Part shown: positions 17,493-25,988 of the stretch, piece after piece
Layout: the number at the start of each line of letters is the position of its first letter
Numbering within the stretch: position 1 is the stretch's first letter
Origin: Rhizobium sp. PP-CC-3A-592
GTDB taxonomy: Bacteria; Pseudomonadota; Alphaproteobacteria; Rhizobiales; Rhizobiaceae
Length of the DNA: 64,000 nt
Direction of reading: 5' to 3'
Assembly: GCF_003217095.1 (NCBI RefSeq)
Contig: NZ_QJSR01000001.1
Location: forward strand, 1,588,009-1,652,008
Translations under genes and position numbers: made by a program
The notes under the pieces: model-generated
Told to the model about the DNA's origin: nothing
Seen by the model: the letters and a program-made list of their open reading frames with translations, nothing else
Database searches by the model: none

Positions 17493-19706
17493 TCAGAACG
17501 ACTTGCTGAGCTTCAGCGTGATCGTGCGGCCTGCCCCATAGCCGCAGGTGGAAACACCCTGGCAGCTCTTTACGTAGTCCTTGTCGAAGAGGTTGGCGAC
17601 GTTGAGGGCAGCACCCCAGCCTTCCTTCTCATAGCGAATGGCGGCGTCGGCCAGCAGCGCATCCGGCACTTCGCGGGTGTTCTCGTTGTCCGCAAACGAC
17701 GTGCCCTGATAGCGCAGGCCTCCGCCGATGCTCATGCCTTCCAGCGCGCCCTCGGTCAGCGCGTAATCGACCCAGACGGCCGCCTGGCTCTTCGGCACGA
17801 GGTATGGACGGTTGCCGACGAGGGCCGGATTGAGATCCTCGGTGATCTCAAGATCCGTATAGGAATAGGAGCCGAGCAGCGACCAGTGCGCGTCGAGATT
17901 GACCTTGGCTTCCAGCTCGATGCCGGTGGAGGTCACCTCGCCCAGCTGCTCCTGCAGAAAGTCCGGCCGGGTCAGCGCCACGTTCTCCTTGACGATCTGG
18001 AACACCGACATCGTGAAGAGGCCGTCGATGGCGGTGGGCACGTATTTCAGTCCGGCTTCGAACTGGTGACCTTCCTCCGGCTTGAGAGCGCCGCCGAGAT
18101 AGGAGGTGCCGATCAGCGGGTTGAAGAAGGTGGCAGCGCTGACATAGGGCGTCATGCCGTTGTCGAATTCGTAGGCGAGGCCGGCGCGGCCGCTGAGCGC
18201 GCTGTCATTGTTGCGGTAGCTCGTGCCGATCCGCGCGTCGGACCGCGTATCCACATAGTCGTAGCGGCCGTTGAGCGTGACGAGGAAGCCATCGCCGAAG
18301 CGCATCTGGTCCTGCGCATAGAGGCCGACCTGCTGCAGGGTCAGAACTTGATCGAGATAGACGCCGCTGAGGCCCGGCTGCGGCAGGCCGTAGATCGGAT
18401 CCACCGGATCGATCGGCGTGGCCGCCGCCGGCCATGCCGGGACGGCCTGGACCTGATCGAGACGGTAGTGCTTGTAATCGATGCCGGCGAGCAGGTTGTG
18501 CTCGACCGGGCCGGTGTCGAGCTTGATCTCGGCGCGGTTGTCGACGGCAAAGCTGTCCACCTTGGTCGTGTGCTCGAAGCCGACGCGGTAGAGATCGTAA
18601 TAGTTCGGCGCCGCCGGGTCCGTCGTGTTGACGTAGCCGAACGGGTAGAACAGCACTTCGTGCTTGTCGAGGTGGCTGTAGCGCAGGTTCTGCGAGAGCT
18701 TCAGCCCGTTGTCGAACGTGTGCTCGGCCTCGTAGCCAATCATCTGCTGGTCGTAGCGGCCGGTGTCGAGATCCGGCTCCGAGAAGAACGCGTCGCGGTC
18801 GATCTTGCCGAAAGGCGCGTTCACCACGGTGCCCTCGTAGGGCAGGAAGCCATTGCCGGTGTGGCGCTGGTCGAGACCGGAGAGCGTCGCATAGACGGTC
18901 AGGCTGGTCGCATCGTCCGGCTGGTAGCGGATCTGCGGCATGAGGAAGCCGCGCAGATCGTTGGCGTAGTCGCTCTCCTGCTCGCCGCCGGCCACCTTGC
19001 CGGTGACCCGGTAGGTCACGGCGTCGCTGACCTTCTGGTTGACGTCGAAGCCGAGGAAGGCATTGCCGAAATTGTTGATGCCGACCTCGACCTCGCGAAC
19101 GGCTTCGTCCTGCGGGCGCTTTCGGATGAGATCGACGATGCCGCCGGGGGTCGCGCCGCCATAGAGCACCGATGCCGGGCCCTTCAGCACATCGACACGC
19201 TCCAGCATGTAGGCATCCGTCTGGAAGCCGCCGAAGCCGAAGGAATAGAGATTGAGACCATCGAGAAAGACGCCGGTCTGCGTCGCGTCGAAGCCGCGGA
19301 TGTAGAACCAGTCCGTATCCGGATCGGAGCCGAAGGGCTCGGTGGTGACGCCGGCGGTGTAGCGCAGCGCTTCGTCGATCTTGGTGACGACGCCGCGGTC
19401 ATCCAGCTCCTTGCGGCCGATGACGGAGACCGACTGCGGAACGGCTGTCACCGGCAGCGCCGATTTCGACCCCGCCGTCGTGTCGCGGGCGACGTAACCC
19501 TCGACCGGGCCGGTTGCCGATCCCTCTGTCGCCTGCCCGCCGCGCACGACGATGGCTTCCAGTTGCGTCGGCTGCTGGCCCTGTACCTGCGGGGTTTGGG
19601 CCTGCGGCTCTTGGGCCCGTGCAGCGGATGTGCCAGCCGCACATGCGATGGCTGCGGCTCCCGCGAGCCAGACCGCCTTGCGGCCTTTGTTGATTGTCCC
19701 CGTCAT
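17493..19706 (-). CDS. TonB-dependent siderophore receptor
   Basis: A 737-residue outer-membrane receptor of the FhuA/FoxA-type siderophore class. A signal peptide ends near SAARAQ; a TonB-box-like region (LEAIVVRG) follows, then the plug domain (VTAVPQSVSVIGRKELDDRG, DVLKGPASVLYGGATPGGIVD) and a 22-strand barrel ending in the required aromatic residue (TLKLSKSF). The FhuA-like 'GATPGGIVDLIRKRP' suggests a hydroxamate-type ligand, which is inference. The start at 19706 has GGGGTGA ahead. An AraC regulator gene lies upstream on the same strand. Iron control is expected. Confidence 0.92.
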   Translation of the reverse strand: MTGTINKGRKAVWLAGAAAIACAAGTSAARAQEPQAQTPQVQGQQPTQLEAIVVRGGQATEGSATGPVEGYVARDTTAGSKSALPVTAVPQSVSVIGRKELDDRGVVTKIDEALRYTAGVTTEPFGSDPDTDWFYIRGFDATQTGVFLDGLNLYSFGFGGFQTDAYMLERVDVLKGPASVLYGGATPGGIVDLIRKRPQDEAVREVEVGINNFGNAFLGFDVNQKVSDAVTYRVTGKVAGGEQESDYANDLRGFLMPQIRYQPDDATSLTVYATLSGLDQRHTGNGFLPYEGTVVNAPFGKIDRDAFFSEPDLDTGRYDQQMIGYEAEHTFDNGLKLSQNLRYSHLDKHEVLFYPFGYVNTTDPAAPNYYDLYRVGFEHTTKVDSFAVDNRAEIKLDTGPVEHNLLAGIDYKHYRLDQVQAVPAWPAAATPIDPVDPIYGLPQPGLSGVYLDQVLTLQQVGLYAQDQMRFGDGFLVTLNGRYDYVDTRSDARIGTSYRNNDSALSGRAGLAYEFDNGMTPYVSAATFFNPLIGTSYLGGALKPEEGHQFEAGLKYVPTAIDGLFTMSVFQIVKENVALTRPDFLQEQLGEVTSTGIELEAKVNLDAHWSLLGSYSYTDLEITEDLNPALVGNRPYLVPKSQAAVWVDYALTEGALEGMSIGGGLRYQGTSFADNENTREVPDALLADAAIRYEKEGWGAALNVANLFDKDYVKSCQGVSTCGYGAGRTITLKLSKSF

Positions 19707-19987
19707 GTCGTCACCCCATCTCGGCCACCCGGCAGAACGGCCCCGACACCTGTTCCTTATCCGGCACTGTCGCCCCATGAAGATGAGACGTTTTGTCATG
19801 TTTCGCATAGCTCAAGGAAGCGGGATCGGATTGATCCGTCCTGCGGATTTTGAACGATTCCGAGGCGATGTTCTCAGGCGCAGCATCTACGGCGAGACTG
19901 CGGCAAATCCGCCACGCCTAGGGCCTCTATCCTTCCGTTCTCCGCATCGTCCGACGTTAGAGCGATCCCGCGTCCGCTGGGACTGCT

Positions 19988-20887
19988 CTATCGGCTGCGC
20001 AGCCACCGGCCGGGCGTGGTGCCCGCCATCTTGCGGAAAGCCCGGGTGAAATGTGCCTGATCGGCAAAACCGGTGACGGCTGCGACCTCGCTGAGGCTCG
20101 CCTTGCCGGCTGCCAGCAGGGATTTCGCATGGTCGATGCGCGTCTTCATCTGCCACTGGTGCGGCGGCATGCCGGTCGAGGCCTTGAAGGCGTGGCTGAA
20201 ATGCGACTGGGAAAGGCCGGTGAGCAGGGCCAGCTCCTCCAGCCGGATACCGCGCAGGCAATGGGCTTCGATGAACTCGGTGGCCCGTCGCAGCTGCCAG
20301 GGCGCCAGCGCGCCGCGCAAACGCCGACTGGGCGGGGGAACGCGCATCAGGGCGATGAACAGGCCAAGCGCAAGGCCATCGCCATAGAGGTCGTGCAGCG
20401 GATCGGGATCGGCGCATTCGGCCGCCAGAAGGTCGGCCACGGCGATGAGGCGCGGATCGGCAAACATCAGCCGCGGCTGTTGGAGAACAAGGGGATCGAG
20501 CTCGCCGCCCACGCGCTGGCCGAGCGCGGCCGCGTCGAAATGCAGATCGAGATGGCGGATCGCGCTGATGCCCTGAAGCTCGGCGCGAAGCTCCATGCCG
20601 GCGGGAATGTAGGACAGGCGCCGGCAGGGCGAACCGGGCAGGCCGTGTTCCCGTGCGGAAGACGTGCCCGTCGATATCGACGCCATGGAAAGGCGCCGCG
20701 CGGGATCTCCGAGCGTTTCGAGCACCACGAAAAGCCGGGGCGCGTCGGCCACATAGACGCCGCCAGCCAACCGGGCGCATTGGACGTCCCAGAGGTCGGC
20801 GACCACGCCGTTATAGACGCGCCGGTTCCAGGTTCCGATGACGTCGAAACCGGAAATCCTGTTGTTCATCCTGGGCTGGAAGGTCAT
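19988..20887 (-). CDS. AraC-family transcriptional regulator
   Basis: A 299-residue regulator with a variable N-terminal sensor part and a C-terminal AraC double helix-turn-helix (about residues 195-295: LRGIRLEELALLTGLSQSHF, then the AAVTGFADQAHFTRAFRKMA signature). It lies 281 bases upstream of the siderophore receptor gene on the same strand, an arrangement common for regulators that activate a receptor when its ferri-siderophore is present; that role is inferred. ATG 20869 is an alternative start, as neither has a good ribosome-binding site. Confidence 0.85.
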   Translation of the reverse strand: MTFQPRMNNRISGFDVIGTWNRRVYNGVVADLWDVQCARLAGGVYVADAPRLFVVLETLGDPARRLSMASISTGTSSAREHGLPGSPCRRLSYIPAGMELRAELQGISAIRHLDLHFDAAALGQRVGGELDPLVLQQPRLMFADPRLIAVADLLAAECADPDPLHDLYGDGLALGLFIALMRVPPPSRRLRGALAPWQLRRATEFIEAHCLRGIRLEELALLTGLSQSHFSHAFKASTGMPPHQWQMKTRIDHAKSLLAAGKASLSEVAAVTGFADQAHFTRAFRKMAGTTPGRWLRSR

Positions 20888-21039
20888 CGGCGCTATCGCG
20901 GCGTTCCGCCGGTTAAAACATGAAAGATAGCGTCATGTATTAATCCGAAACGGCCACGGAAGCAATGGCAGGGGATGGCAGGCATGCGCTGCCATCCCTG
21001 TGCAGCAGGGTCTTGAGACGTGAACCTCAGTCTGCCGGA

Positions 21040-21696
21040 TCAGAGGGCAGGCACCGGGCAGCTGACGCCCGTTCCCCGCAGGCCGCAATAGCCATTGGGG
21101 TTTTTGGCCAGATACTGCTGGTGCTCTGCTTCTGCGAAGTAGAACGTGCCGGCCATCGCGATCTCGGTGGTGATCGGCTCGCGGTGGCCCGCCTTCTTCA
21201 GCTGCGCCTGATAGGCATCGCGCGCGGTCTTCGCTTCGGCAAGCTGCGCCTCGTCTTCGACATAGATGGCGGACCTGTAGGTCGTGCCGACGTCGTTGCC
21301 CTGGCGCATGCCCTGCGTCGGGTCATGCTCCTCGAAGAAGACCTTGAGGATCTCGCCGAACCCGACGACCTTCGGGTCGTAGACCACGAGAACGACCTCC
21401 GTATGGCCGGTCAGTCCCGTCGTCGTTTCCTGATAGGTCGGGTTTTTCGTGTAGCCGCCGGCATAGCCGACCGCCGTGACAGAGACGCCGGGCAGCTGCC
21501 ACATCAGGCGCTCGGCGCCCCAGAAGCAGCCCATGCCAAGCAGCACGGTCTTCATGCCGTCGGGATACGGCCCCTTGAGAGGCTGCCGGTTGACGGCGTG
21601 GTGCGCCGCCGTGGGCAAGGGTGCTTCGCGGCCGGGAAGCGCATTTTGCGGCTCGGGCATGGTGGTCTTCTTGCTGAAAAGCTCGGTCAGAAACAT
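21040..21696 (-). CDS. msrA: Peptide methionine sulfoxide reductase MsrA
   Basis: A 218-residue enzyme that reduces the S form of methionine sulfoxide in proteins. The catalytic motif [13 protein letters not shown] begins near residue 50, after an N-terminal stretch typical of rhizobial MsrA proteins, and [14 protein letters not shown] follows. A Cys near the C-terminus (GVSCPVPAL) may be the resolving residue. The start at 21696 has GGAG nine bases ahead; 21711 is an alternative. It stands alone between regulator and membrane-protein genes and belongs to oxidative-stress repair, like the nearby Mn catalase. Confidence 0.95.
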   Translation of the reverse strand: MFLTELFSKKTTMPEPQNALPGREAPLPTAAHHAVNRQPLKGPYPDGMKTVLLGMGCFWGAERLMWQLPGVSVTAVGYAGGYTKNPTYQETTTGLTGHTEVVLVVYDPKVVGFGEILKVFFEEHDPTQGMRQGNDVGTTYRSAIYVEDEAQLAEAKTARDAYQAQLKKAGHREPITTEIAMAGTFYFAEAEHQQYLAKNPNGYCGLRGTGVSCPVPAL

Positions 21697-21813
21697 AAGA
21701 TCCGTCTCCATATCAGAATGGGTTGTTCGTATTGTCGAAATTGATGTCGTCGGAGCAAAGACGGCGAGTCTTCACACGGGTCTCGCCCTGCCCTGCCGGC
21801 CTTCAGAACGGCA

Positions 21814-22128
21814 TCACGCCAGCCGACGCCTGCGCGCCGGGCGATACCCGGCCATCCAGAACAACAGCGCCACGATCAGAAAGACCGCGAAGGCCGGCTG
21901 CTGCAGAAACCAGCGGACGACCGGCTGCACCATGGCAAAGCTGCCGCCCGGCCGCTCCAGGGCTTCGATCATCTCAAGCCCGGACGTGCTGATGGACGCC
22001 ACCGCAATCCCGAGCGGCGTCATGACCACGGCCGTTTCGGACACCGAGCGTACGGCATCCACGGTTCCCGCAAAAAGCGCGGCAATGAGGGCGAGAACGC
22101 TCACGAGCCTGAAGAGAACTGCCATCAT
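21814..22128 (-). CDS. Small two-helix membrane protein, function unknown
   Basis: A 104-residue protein with a hydrophobic N-terminal segment (about residues 4-23) that may be a signal anchor, a central amphipathic part, and a second hydrophobic helix (about residues 75-95, AFAVFLIVALLFWMAGY) followed by a basic tail (RPARRRRLA). The start at 22128 has GGGAGACGA directly ahead; the next ATG is the adjacent codon. I do not recognise a named family. No operon partner is evident. Confidence 0.65.
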   Translation of the reverse strand: MMAVLFRLVSVLALIAALFAGTVDAVRSVSETAVVMTPLGIAVASISTSGLEMIEALERPGGSFAMVQPVVRWFLQQPAFAVFLIVALLFWMAGYRPARRRRLA

Positions 22129-22517
22129 TCGTCTCCCGTGACTGCCGCCACCCATGTTGCTCTGCAAATGCCAAGAGCGCTGCAAGCCGGCAACCGTTGC
22201 TGCCGGCAGCCCGACGTTGCTAGGTGGAACCGGTTTCCTCGCCACACTTTGCCTCGTGCTTTCAAGATAAGATAGGTTCTCGCCGCTCAACCGCAATGGC
22301 ATGCTGACCCAAGCACCATCTGCCTGCGCGAAAATGCCTGTCGCCCGTTCGAAAAATCTGTCAGATTTCGGTTGATCGCTTTGAGATCATCGGTATATAT
22401 CGCGCCGTTCGCAGGATTTTCCGCTCATAGGATTTTTGGCGAACCGTTGCACCCGGTCGCGATCCCTCGCCATCCGCGCAACAATCTCACCGCCCAAACC
22501 AGCGGTGACGATATCAA
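22129..22517. other. 389-base intergenic stretch ahead of tRNA-Ser
   Basis: No open frame with coding character is seen. The right half is richer in A and T and contains a promoter-like pair, TTGATC (22372-22377), 16-base spacer, TATATA (22394-22399), pointing toward the tRNA gene about 120 bases on. The rest shows nothing I can name. Confidence 0.5.
22372..22399 (+). promoter_or_regulatory. Possible sigma-70 promoter upstream of tRNA-Ser
   Basis: TTGATC and TATATA with a 16-base spacer lie in the gap ahead of the tRNA gene on the same strand. The leader would be long for a tRNA transcript, so the assignment is tentative. Confidence 0.3.
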
Positions 22518-22607
22518 GGACAGGTGGCCGAGTGGTTTAAGGCGCACGCCTGGAAAGTGTGTGTGCGTGAGAGCGTACCGCGGGTTCGAATCCCGCCCTG
22601 TCCGCCA
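22518..22607 (+). tRNA. tRNA-Ser (anticodon GGA)
   Basis: A 90-base class II tRNA. The acceptor arm pairs GGACAGG (22518-22524) with CCTGTCC (22597-22603), followed by G and an encoded CCA. The anticodon loop CTGGAAA gives anticodon GGA, a long variable arm follows as required for tRNA-Ser, and the T-loop is GGGTTCGAATCCC. It reads UCC and UCU serine codons. Confidence 0.96.
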
Positions 22608-22729
22608 TCCCCTTCATATAATCCTACCTTTGACCCACCGCGCGCATACGGCAAACCGTATTAAGCTCAAACAGGCCGCGACCCCAAGAGGACCGCAGCC
22701 TGCAGCTTTAAACGTAAGGCGATAAGGGC

Positions 22730-23656
22730 CTAACGCGACTTCTTGTAGAGTTTCTGGGCGATTTCGAACATTTCTTCCGGGGCATAGTCCGGGTTGAAGG
22801 CCGAGGGCACGCCGACGAGCTGGTGGATCTTGCCGCCTTCCGGCATGCCGTCGACGACTTCGAGTTCGCCCGGCGGATCGGCCGGAAGGGCCATTTCGCC
22901 ATTGCCCCAGATGCCCGCCATTTCCTTGTAGTCCTTCGGGCTGAACGTGTAGAGACGGCGGTGGGAGCCTTCGTCCAGGTATTTCTGGCATTCCGGGATC
23001 TTGCTGAGCGGAATGTTCGGCGTCGGCAGGAAGTCCTTGATCTTCACGCCGGTGATCTTTTCCAGCGCCAGGGCATAGGCATGCGCGTGGACGGAACCGC
23101 GCACGAGGAGATAGCCGCAGACCTCGCGGCCGGTCGGGTCGGTCAGGGTTTCATAAACGCGCAGCTTGTGGAGACGCGCGCCGCATTCCAGATGGAAATT
23201 GTGGAGGAGATCGACCACGACATTGCCGGTCGTCGTGATGAAGTCGTTGTTCCACGAGGCGCCATTGCTGTTGACCGGCATGGCACCGCCGCCGCCCGAC
23301 AGGAAGGCGGCCGCGAGCCGGATATCCTTCATGTCCTCCCATGGCGCGCCGGAAATATCGCCGCCATCGCCCTTGTCACCATCCTTCTTGTCCGGGCCGT
23401 TGGCCAGCATGGCGACGCCGTTGCTGACGAGCTCGACATGGCCGAGTTCTTCCGCCGTGATGCTGGCGACGAGGCTGTAGAAGGGGCGCAGCTTTTCCTT
23501 GGAGCGGAAGTTGAAGCTCTGGAACATGTAGTTCCCGAGCGTCGACATCTCGCCGTATTTCCCACCCAGCAACTCCTGCAGGGCGGCCGCGGCATTCGGA
23601 TCCGCCCGCTTGGGCGCAGGCAGTTCTGCCTGTAGTTGATCGACGCGCATGAACAT
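22730..23656 (-). CDS. Manganese catalase
   Basis: A 308-residue dimanganese catalase that splits hydrogen peroxide without haem. Candidate metal ligands are visible: Glu in GKYGEMSTLGNY near residue 35, Glu and His in AEELGHVELVSN near residue 68, Glu in HLECGARLHKL and His in GSVHAHAYAL. The start at 23656 (MFMRVDQLQ) has AAAGG eight bases ahead; a GTG three codons upstream is an alternative. It follows the tRNA-Ser gene on the opposite strand and stands near msrA, consistent with an oxidative-stress role. Confidence 0.93.
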   Translation of the reverse strand: MFMRVDQLQAELPAPKRADPNAAAALQELLGGKYGEMSTLGNYMFQSFNFRSKEKLRPFYSLVASITAEELGHVELVSNGVAMLANGPDKKDGDKGDGGDISGAPWEDMKDIRLAAAFLSGGGGAMPVNSNGASWNNDFITTTGNVVVDLLHNFHLECGARLHKLRVYETLTDPTGREVCGYLLVRGSVHAHAYALALEKITGVKIKDFLPTPNIPLSKIPECQKYLDEGSHRRLYTFSPKDYKEMAGIWGNGEMALPADPPGELEVVDGMPEGGKIHQLVGVPSAFNPDYAPEEMFEIAQKLYKKSR

Positions 23657-23851
23657 TTCGGTCACCTTTCATTGGGAATGACACCTCCGCAACTGAACGC
23701 ATGCTTCTCCGTTCCGTCCTGCGTGGGATCTTCTTCCGAATGTCGGTCTTTATGCCTTCCGGGGATCGCGAATTTGCATGCTCAGTCTGCAGTTTGGCGA
23801 TTCTCCAAATCGTGATATCCGACCGGTTTCGTGAAAGAAGGGACAGATACC

Positions 23852-24082
23852 GTGAGCGAACAGACCGTGGCCGAGGTAACCGAAAAGATCTATGCATCGC
23901 TCCAGTCGGACAATGCCGACATCGACGACCATATTGCGAGCCTCAAGGCAGCGCTTGCCCGGGAAGGTGCGGCAGAAGCCGTGTTCGATCCTGCCAAGCT
24001 CGCGCAAAACAACCGCTCGGGCCGCAAGATGATGCAGGCCTACTTCCGGCAGCGCGGCGTGCGGGTCAGCTTCTCGGCCTGA
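23852..24082 (+). CDS. Small conserved-looking protein, function unknown
   Basis: A 76-residue soluble, probably helical protein with no signal peptide or membrane helix. It contains an acidic first half (TVAEVTEKIYASLQSDNADI) and a basic C-terminus (NNRSGRKMMQAYFRQRGVRV). The GTG start at 23852 has AAGGGA nine bases ahead and is preferred over the upstream ATG at 23831. It diverges from the Mn catalase gene. The codon use looks like real coding sequence, but I recognise no family. Confidence 0.6.
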   Translation: MSEQTVAEVTEKIYASLQSDNADIDDHIASLKAALAREGAAEAVFDPAKLAQNNRSGRKMMQAYFRQRGVRVSFSA

Positions 24083-24132
24083 CGGGAGGCTTCCGACGCG
24101 ATCACGATCTGCCCTCTGCCGCGCCTTATCCC

Positions 24133-24885
24133 TCAGAGAGCGCCATCGACGATGACCATGGGGCGGCCGCGGGAGCAGGGCTCTATGCGGGCGTCGATAC
24201 GGTAGATATCGCGCAGCATGGCGGTGGTGATGACGCTGGCAGTGGTGCCGCTTGCGACCATTTCGCCGTTGGCGATGACGATCGTGTTGGTGCAGTAACG
24301 CAGGGCGTGGTTGAGATCGTGGAGCGCGATGAGGACGATCATGCCGGTGCGGGTTACAAGGTTTCCAACGAAGTCGAGAACGTCGATCTGGCGGTGAAGG
24401 TCGAGGGCGGAGGTCGGCTCGTCCATCAGCAGGACGTCGGGCTTGCGCACCAGAGCCTGGCCGAGCGAGACGAGCTGCCGCTGCCCGCCCGAAAGCGCGT
24501 CGAGGCCGCGGAAGGCGAGGTTCTCGATGCGCAGGGAGGCGAGGATCGCGTCGATCTCGAACAGTTCGTCGTCATGCACCCGCCAGCCGCCGCCCTGCTT
24601 GGCGGACAGCAGGAGCGACTCGTAGACCGTGAGAACGGCATTCGAGCCGGTGTCCTGCGGCATGTAGCAGATCGCGCGGTCGCCACGGGTCTTGTCGGAT
24701 AGTTCCACGGTTCCCGGACCGGCGAGCAGGCCGGCGATCCGCTTGAACAGGGTCGATTTTCCCGCCGCATTCGGGCCGATGACGGCCGTGACGGAGCCGG
24801 GGCTGAGAGGATCGATGCCGACCTTGGAGAGGACCGTGGTGCGGCCATAGCTGGCACCGACATCCCTCAGGGAAAGGCTTACCAT
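24133..24885 (-). CDS. Siderophore-type ABC transporter ATP-binding protein
   Basis: A 250-residue FecE/FhuC-type ATPase that drives uptake of a metal chelate. Walker A is GPNAAGKSTLFKR near residue 37 (with Ala-Ala in place of Gly-Ala), the signature LSGGQRQLVSLGQAL near residue 130 and Walker B VLLMDEPTSALDLH near residue 150. It overlaps the permease gene by seven bases and is the last gene of the binding protein-permease-ATPase transcript. Confidence 0.92.
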   Translation of the reverse strand: MVSLSLRDVGASYGRTTVLSKVGIDPLSPGSVTAVIGPNAAGKSTLFKRIAGLLAGPGTVELSDKTRGDRAICYMPQDTGSNAVLTVYESLLLSAKQGGGWRVHDDELFEIDAILASLRIENLAFRGLDALSGGQRQLVSLGQALVRKPDVLLMDEPTSALDLHRQIDVLDFVGNLVTRTGMIVLIALHDLNHALRYCTNTIVIANGEMVASGTTASVITTAMLRDIYRIDARIEPCSRGRPMVIVDGAL

Positions 24886-25985
24886 GCCCGCCTCCTGTTG
24901 GAGAAAATCAGGACGAAGAAGAACGGCACGCCGACCAGCGCGGTGATGACGCCAATGGGCAGGATCGCGCCGGGGATCAGCACCTTGCTGACCACCGAGG
25001 TGGCCGACAGGAGCAGCGCGCCGCAGATGACGGCGCCGGGCAGGAAGAAGCGCTGATCCTCGCCCACCACCATGCGGGCGATGTGCGGGCCGACGAGGCC
25101 GACGAAGCCGATGGTGCCGACGAAGGACACGGGCACGGCCGCCAGCAGGCTGACGATCAGCATGGTGTGAAGCCGCAGGCGGCGCACGTTGATTCCCATG
25201 CTCGCCGCCTTGTCATCGCCGAGCCGCAGGGCGGTCAGCGCCCAGGCCTGGCGCATGAAGAGCGGCAGCGTCACGACGAGGATGGCGGCCGTCACCGCGA
25301 CTTTGTCCCAGGTCGCCTTGGTGAGGCTGCCCATCGTCCAGAACACGACGGCTGCCAGCGCCTGTTCGGAGCCGAGATATTCGAGCAGCGACAGGGCCGC
25401 GTTGAAGGTGAAGACCAGCGCGATGCCGAGCAGCACGATGGTCTCGACCGTCACGCCGCGCATCGTCGAGGCGAAGTGGATGAACAGGGCGGCCACGACC
25501 GCCATGACGAAGGCGTTGATCGGCACCATGTACTGGGTCGCCCCCGGAAAGAGGGCGACGCCGCCGACGAGGCCGAGGGCAGCACCAAAGCTGGCGGCCG
25601 CGGAAATGCCGAGCGTGAAGGGGCTTGCGAGCGGGTTCGACAGGATCGTCTGCATCTGCGCGCCGGCGACGGAGAGCGACGCCCCGACCGTGACCGCCAT
25701 CAGCGCGATCGGCATGCGGATGTCCCAGATGACGACGCGCAGCTGGCTGCTGGCCGTTTCCGGGGAAAACAGGGCCGAGAGGACCTGCGACAGCGTGTAG
25801 TTCGCCGGCCCCAGCGCCATGTCGATGGCCACGCTGGCGGCAAGGGCAATCGTGAGAGCCGCCAGAATGAGGATGCGCCGGAAGGCAAGGGCGCGATATT
25901 GATCACGCCCCGTGCGCTCGGCAACCGGGCCTGCGCGATCTCTCTCGCGCCGCGCTGCCGTGTCCGTGGTTGCCGCAGCGGTCAT
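24879..25985 (-). CDS. FecCD-family siderophore ABC transporter permease
   Basis: A 368-residue inner-membrane permease with about nine to ten hydrophobic segments. A hydrophilic N-terminal tail of some 35 residues precedes the first helix. The FecCD signatures are clear: LASPFTLGISAAASFGAALG near residue 115 and GTIGFVGLVGPHIARMVVG near residue 290. It is the channel, probably as a homodimer, for the binding protein encoded three bases upstream. Confidence 0.92.
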   Translation of the reverse strand: MTAAATTDTAARRERDRAGPVAERTGRDQYRALAFRRILILAALTIALAASVAIDMALGPANYTLSQVLSALFSPETASSQLRVVIWDIRMPIALMAVTVGASLSVAGAQMQTILSNPLASPFTLGISAAASFGAALGLVGGVALFPGATQYMVPINAFVMAVVAALFIHFASTMRGVTVETIVLLGIALVFTFNAALSLLEYLGSEQALAAVVFWTMGSLTKATWDKVAVTAAILVVTLPLFMRQAWALTALRLGDDKAASMGINVRRLRLHTMLIVSLLAAVPVSFVGTIGFVGLVGPHIARMVVGEDQRFFLPGAVICGALLLSATSVVSKVLIPGAILPIGVITALVGVPFFFVLIFSNRRRAW

Positions 25986-25988
25986 CGC

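Noticed and set aside
19784-19798. RirA-type iron box ahead of the siderophore receptor gene
   Set aside because: TGA and TCA are present, but the spacer is nine bases; the described element needs nine plus one (A, C or T) before TCA. The match is therefore one base short and the motif is too loose to report.
19823-19837. Inverted repeat GGATC-N5-GATCC ahead of the receptor gene
   Set aside because: Five-base arms are expected by chance in GC-rich DNA, and there is no second copy to support an AraC-type operator.
17328-19853. Long open frame opposite the TonB-dependent receptor
   Set aside because: The receptor on the minus strand has full domains and motifs; the opposite frame has none and is a shadow of its codon use.
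22650-22725. Terminator behind the Mn catalase
   Set aside because: A partial GC-rich stem is present, but it has mismatches and only a short T run, so it does not meet the standard of the reported terminators.
22518-23656. tRNA-Ser as an integration site for an island with the Mn catalase
   Set aside because: No second copy of the tRNA 3' end, no integrase and no base-composition break are seen near the catalase.
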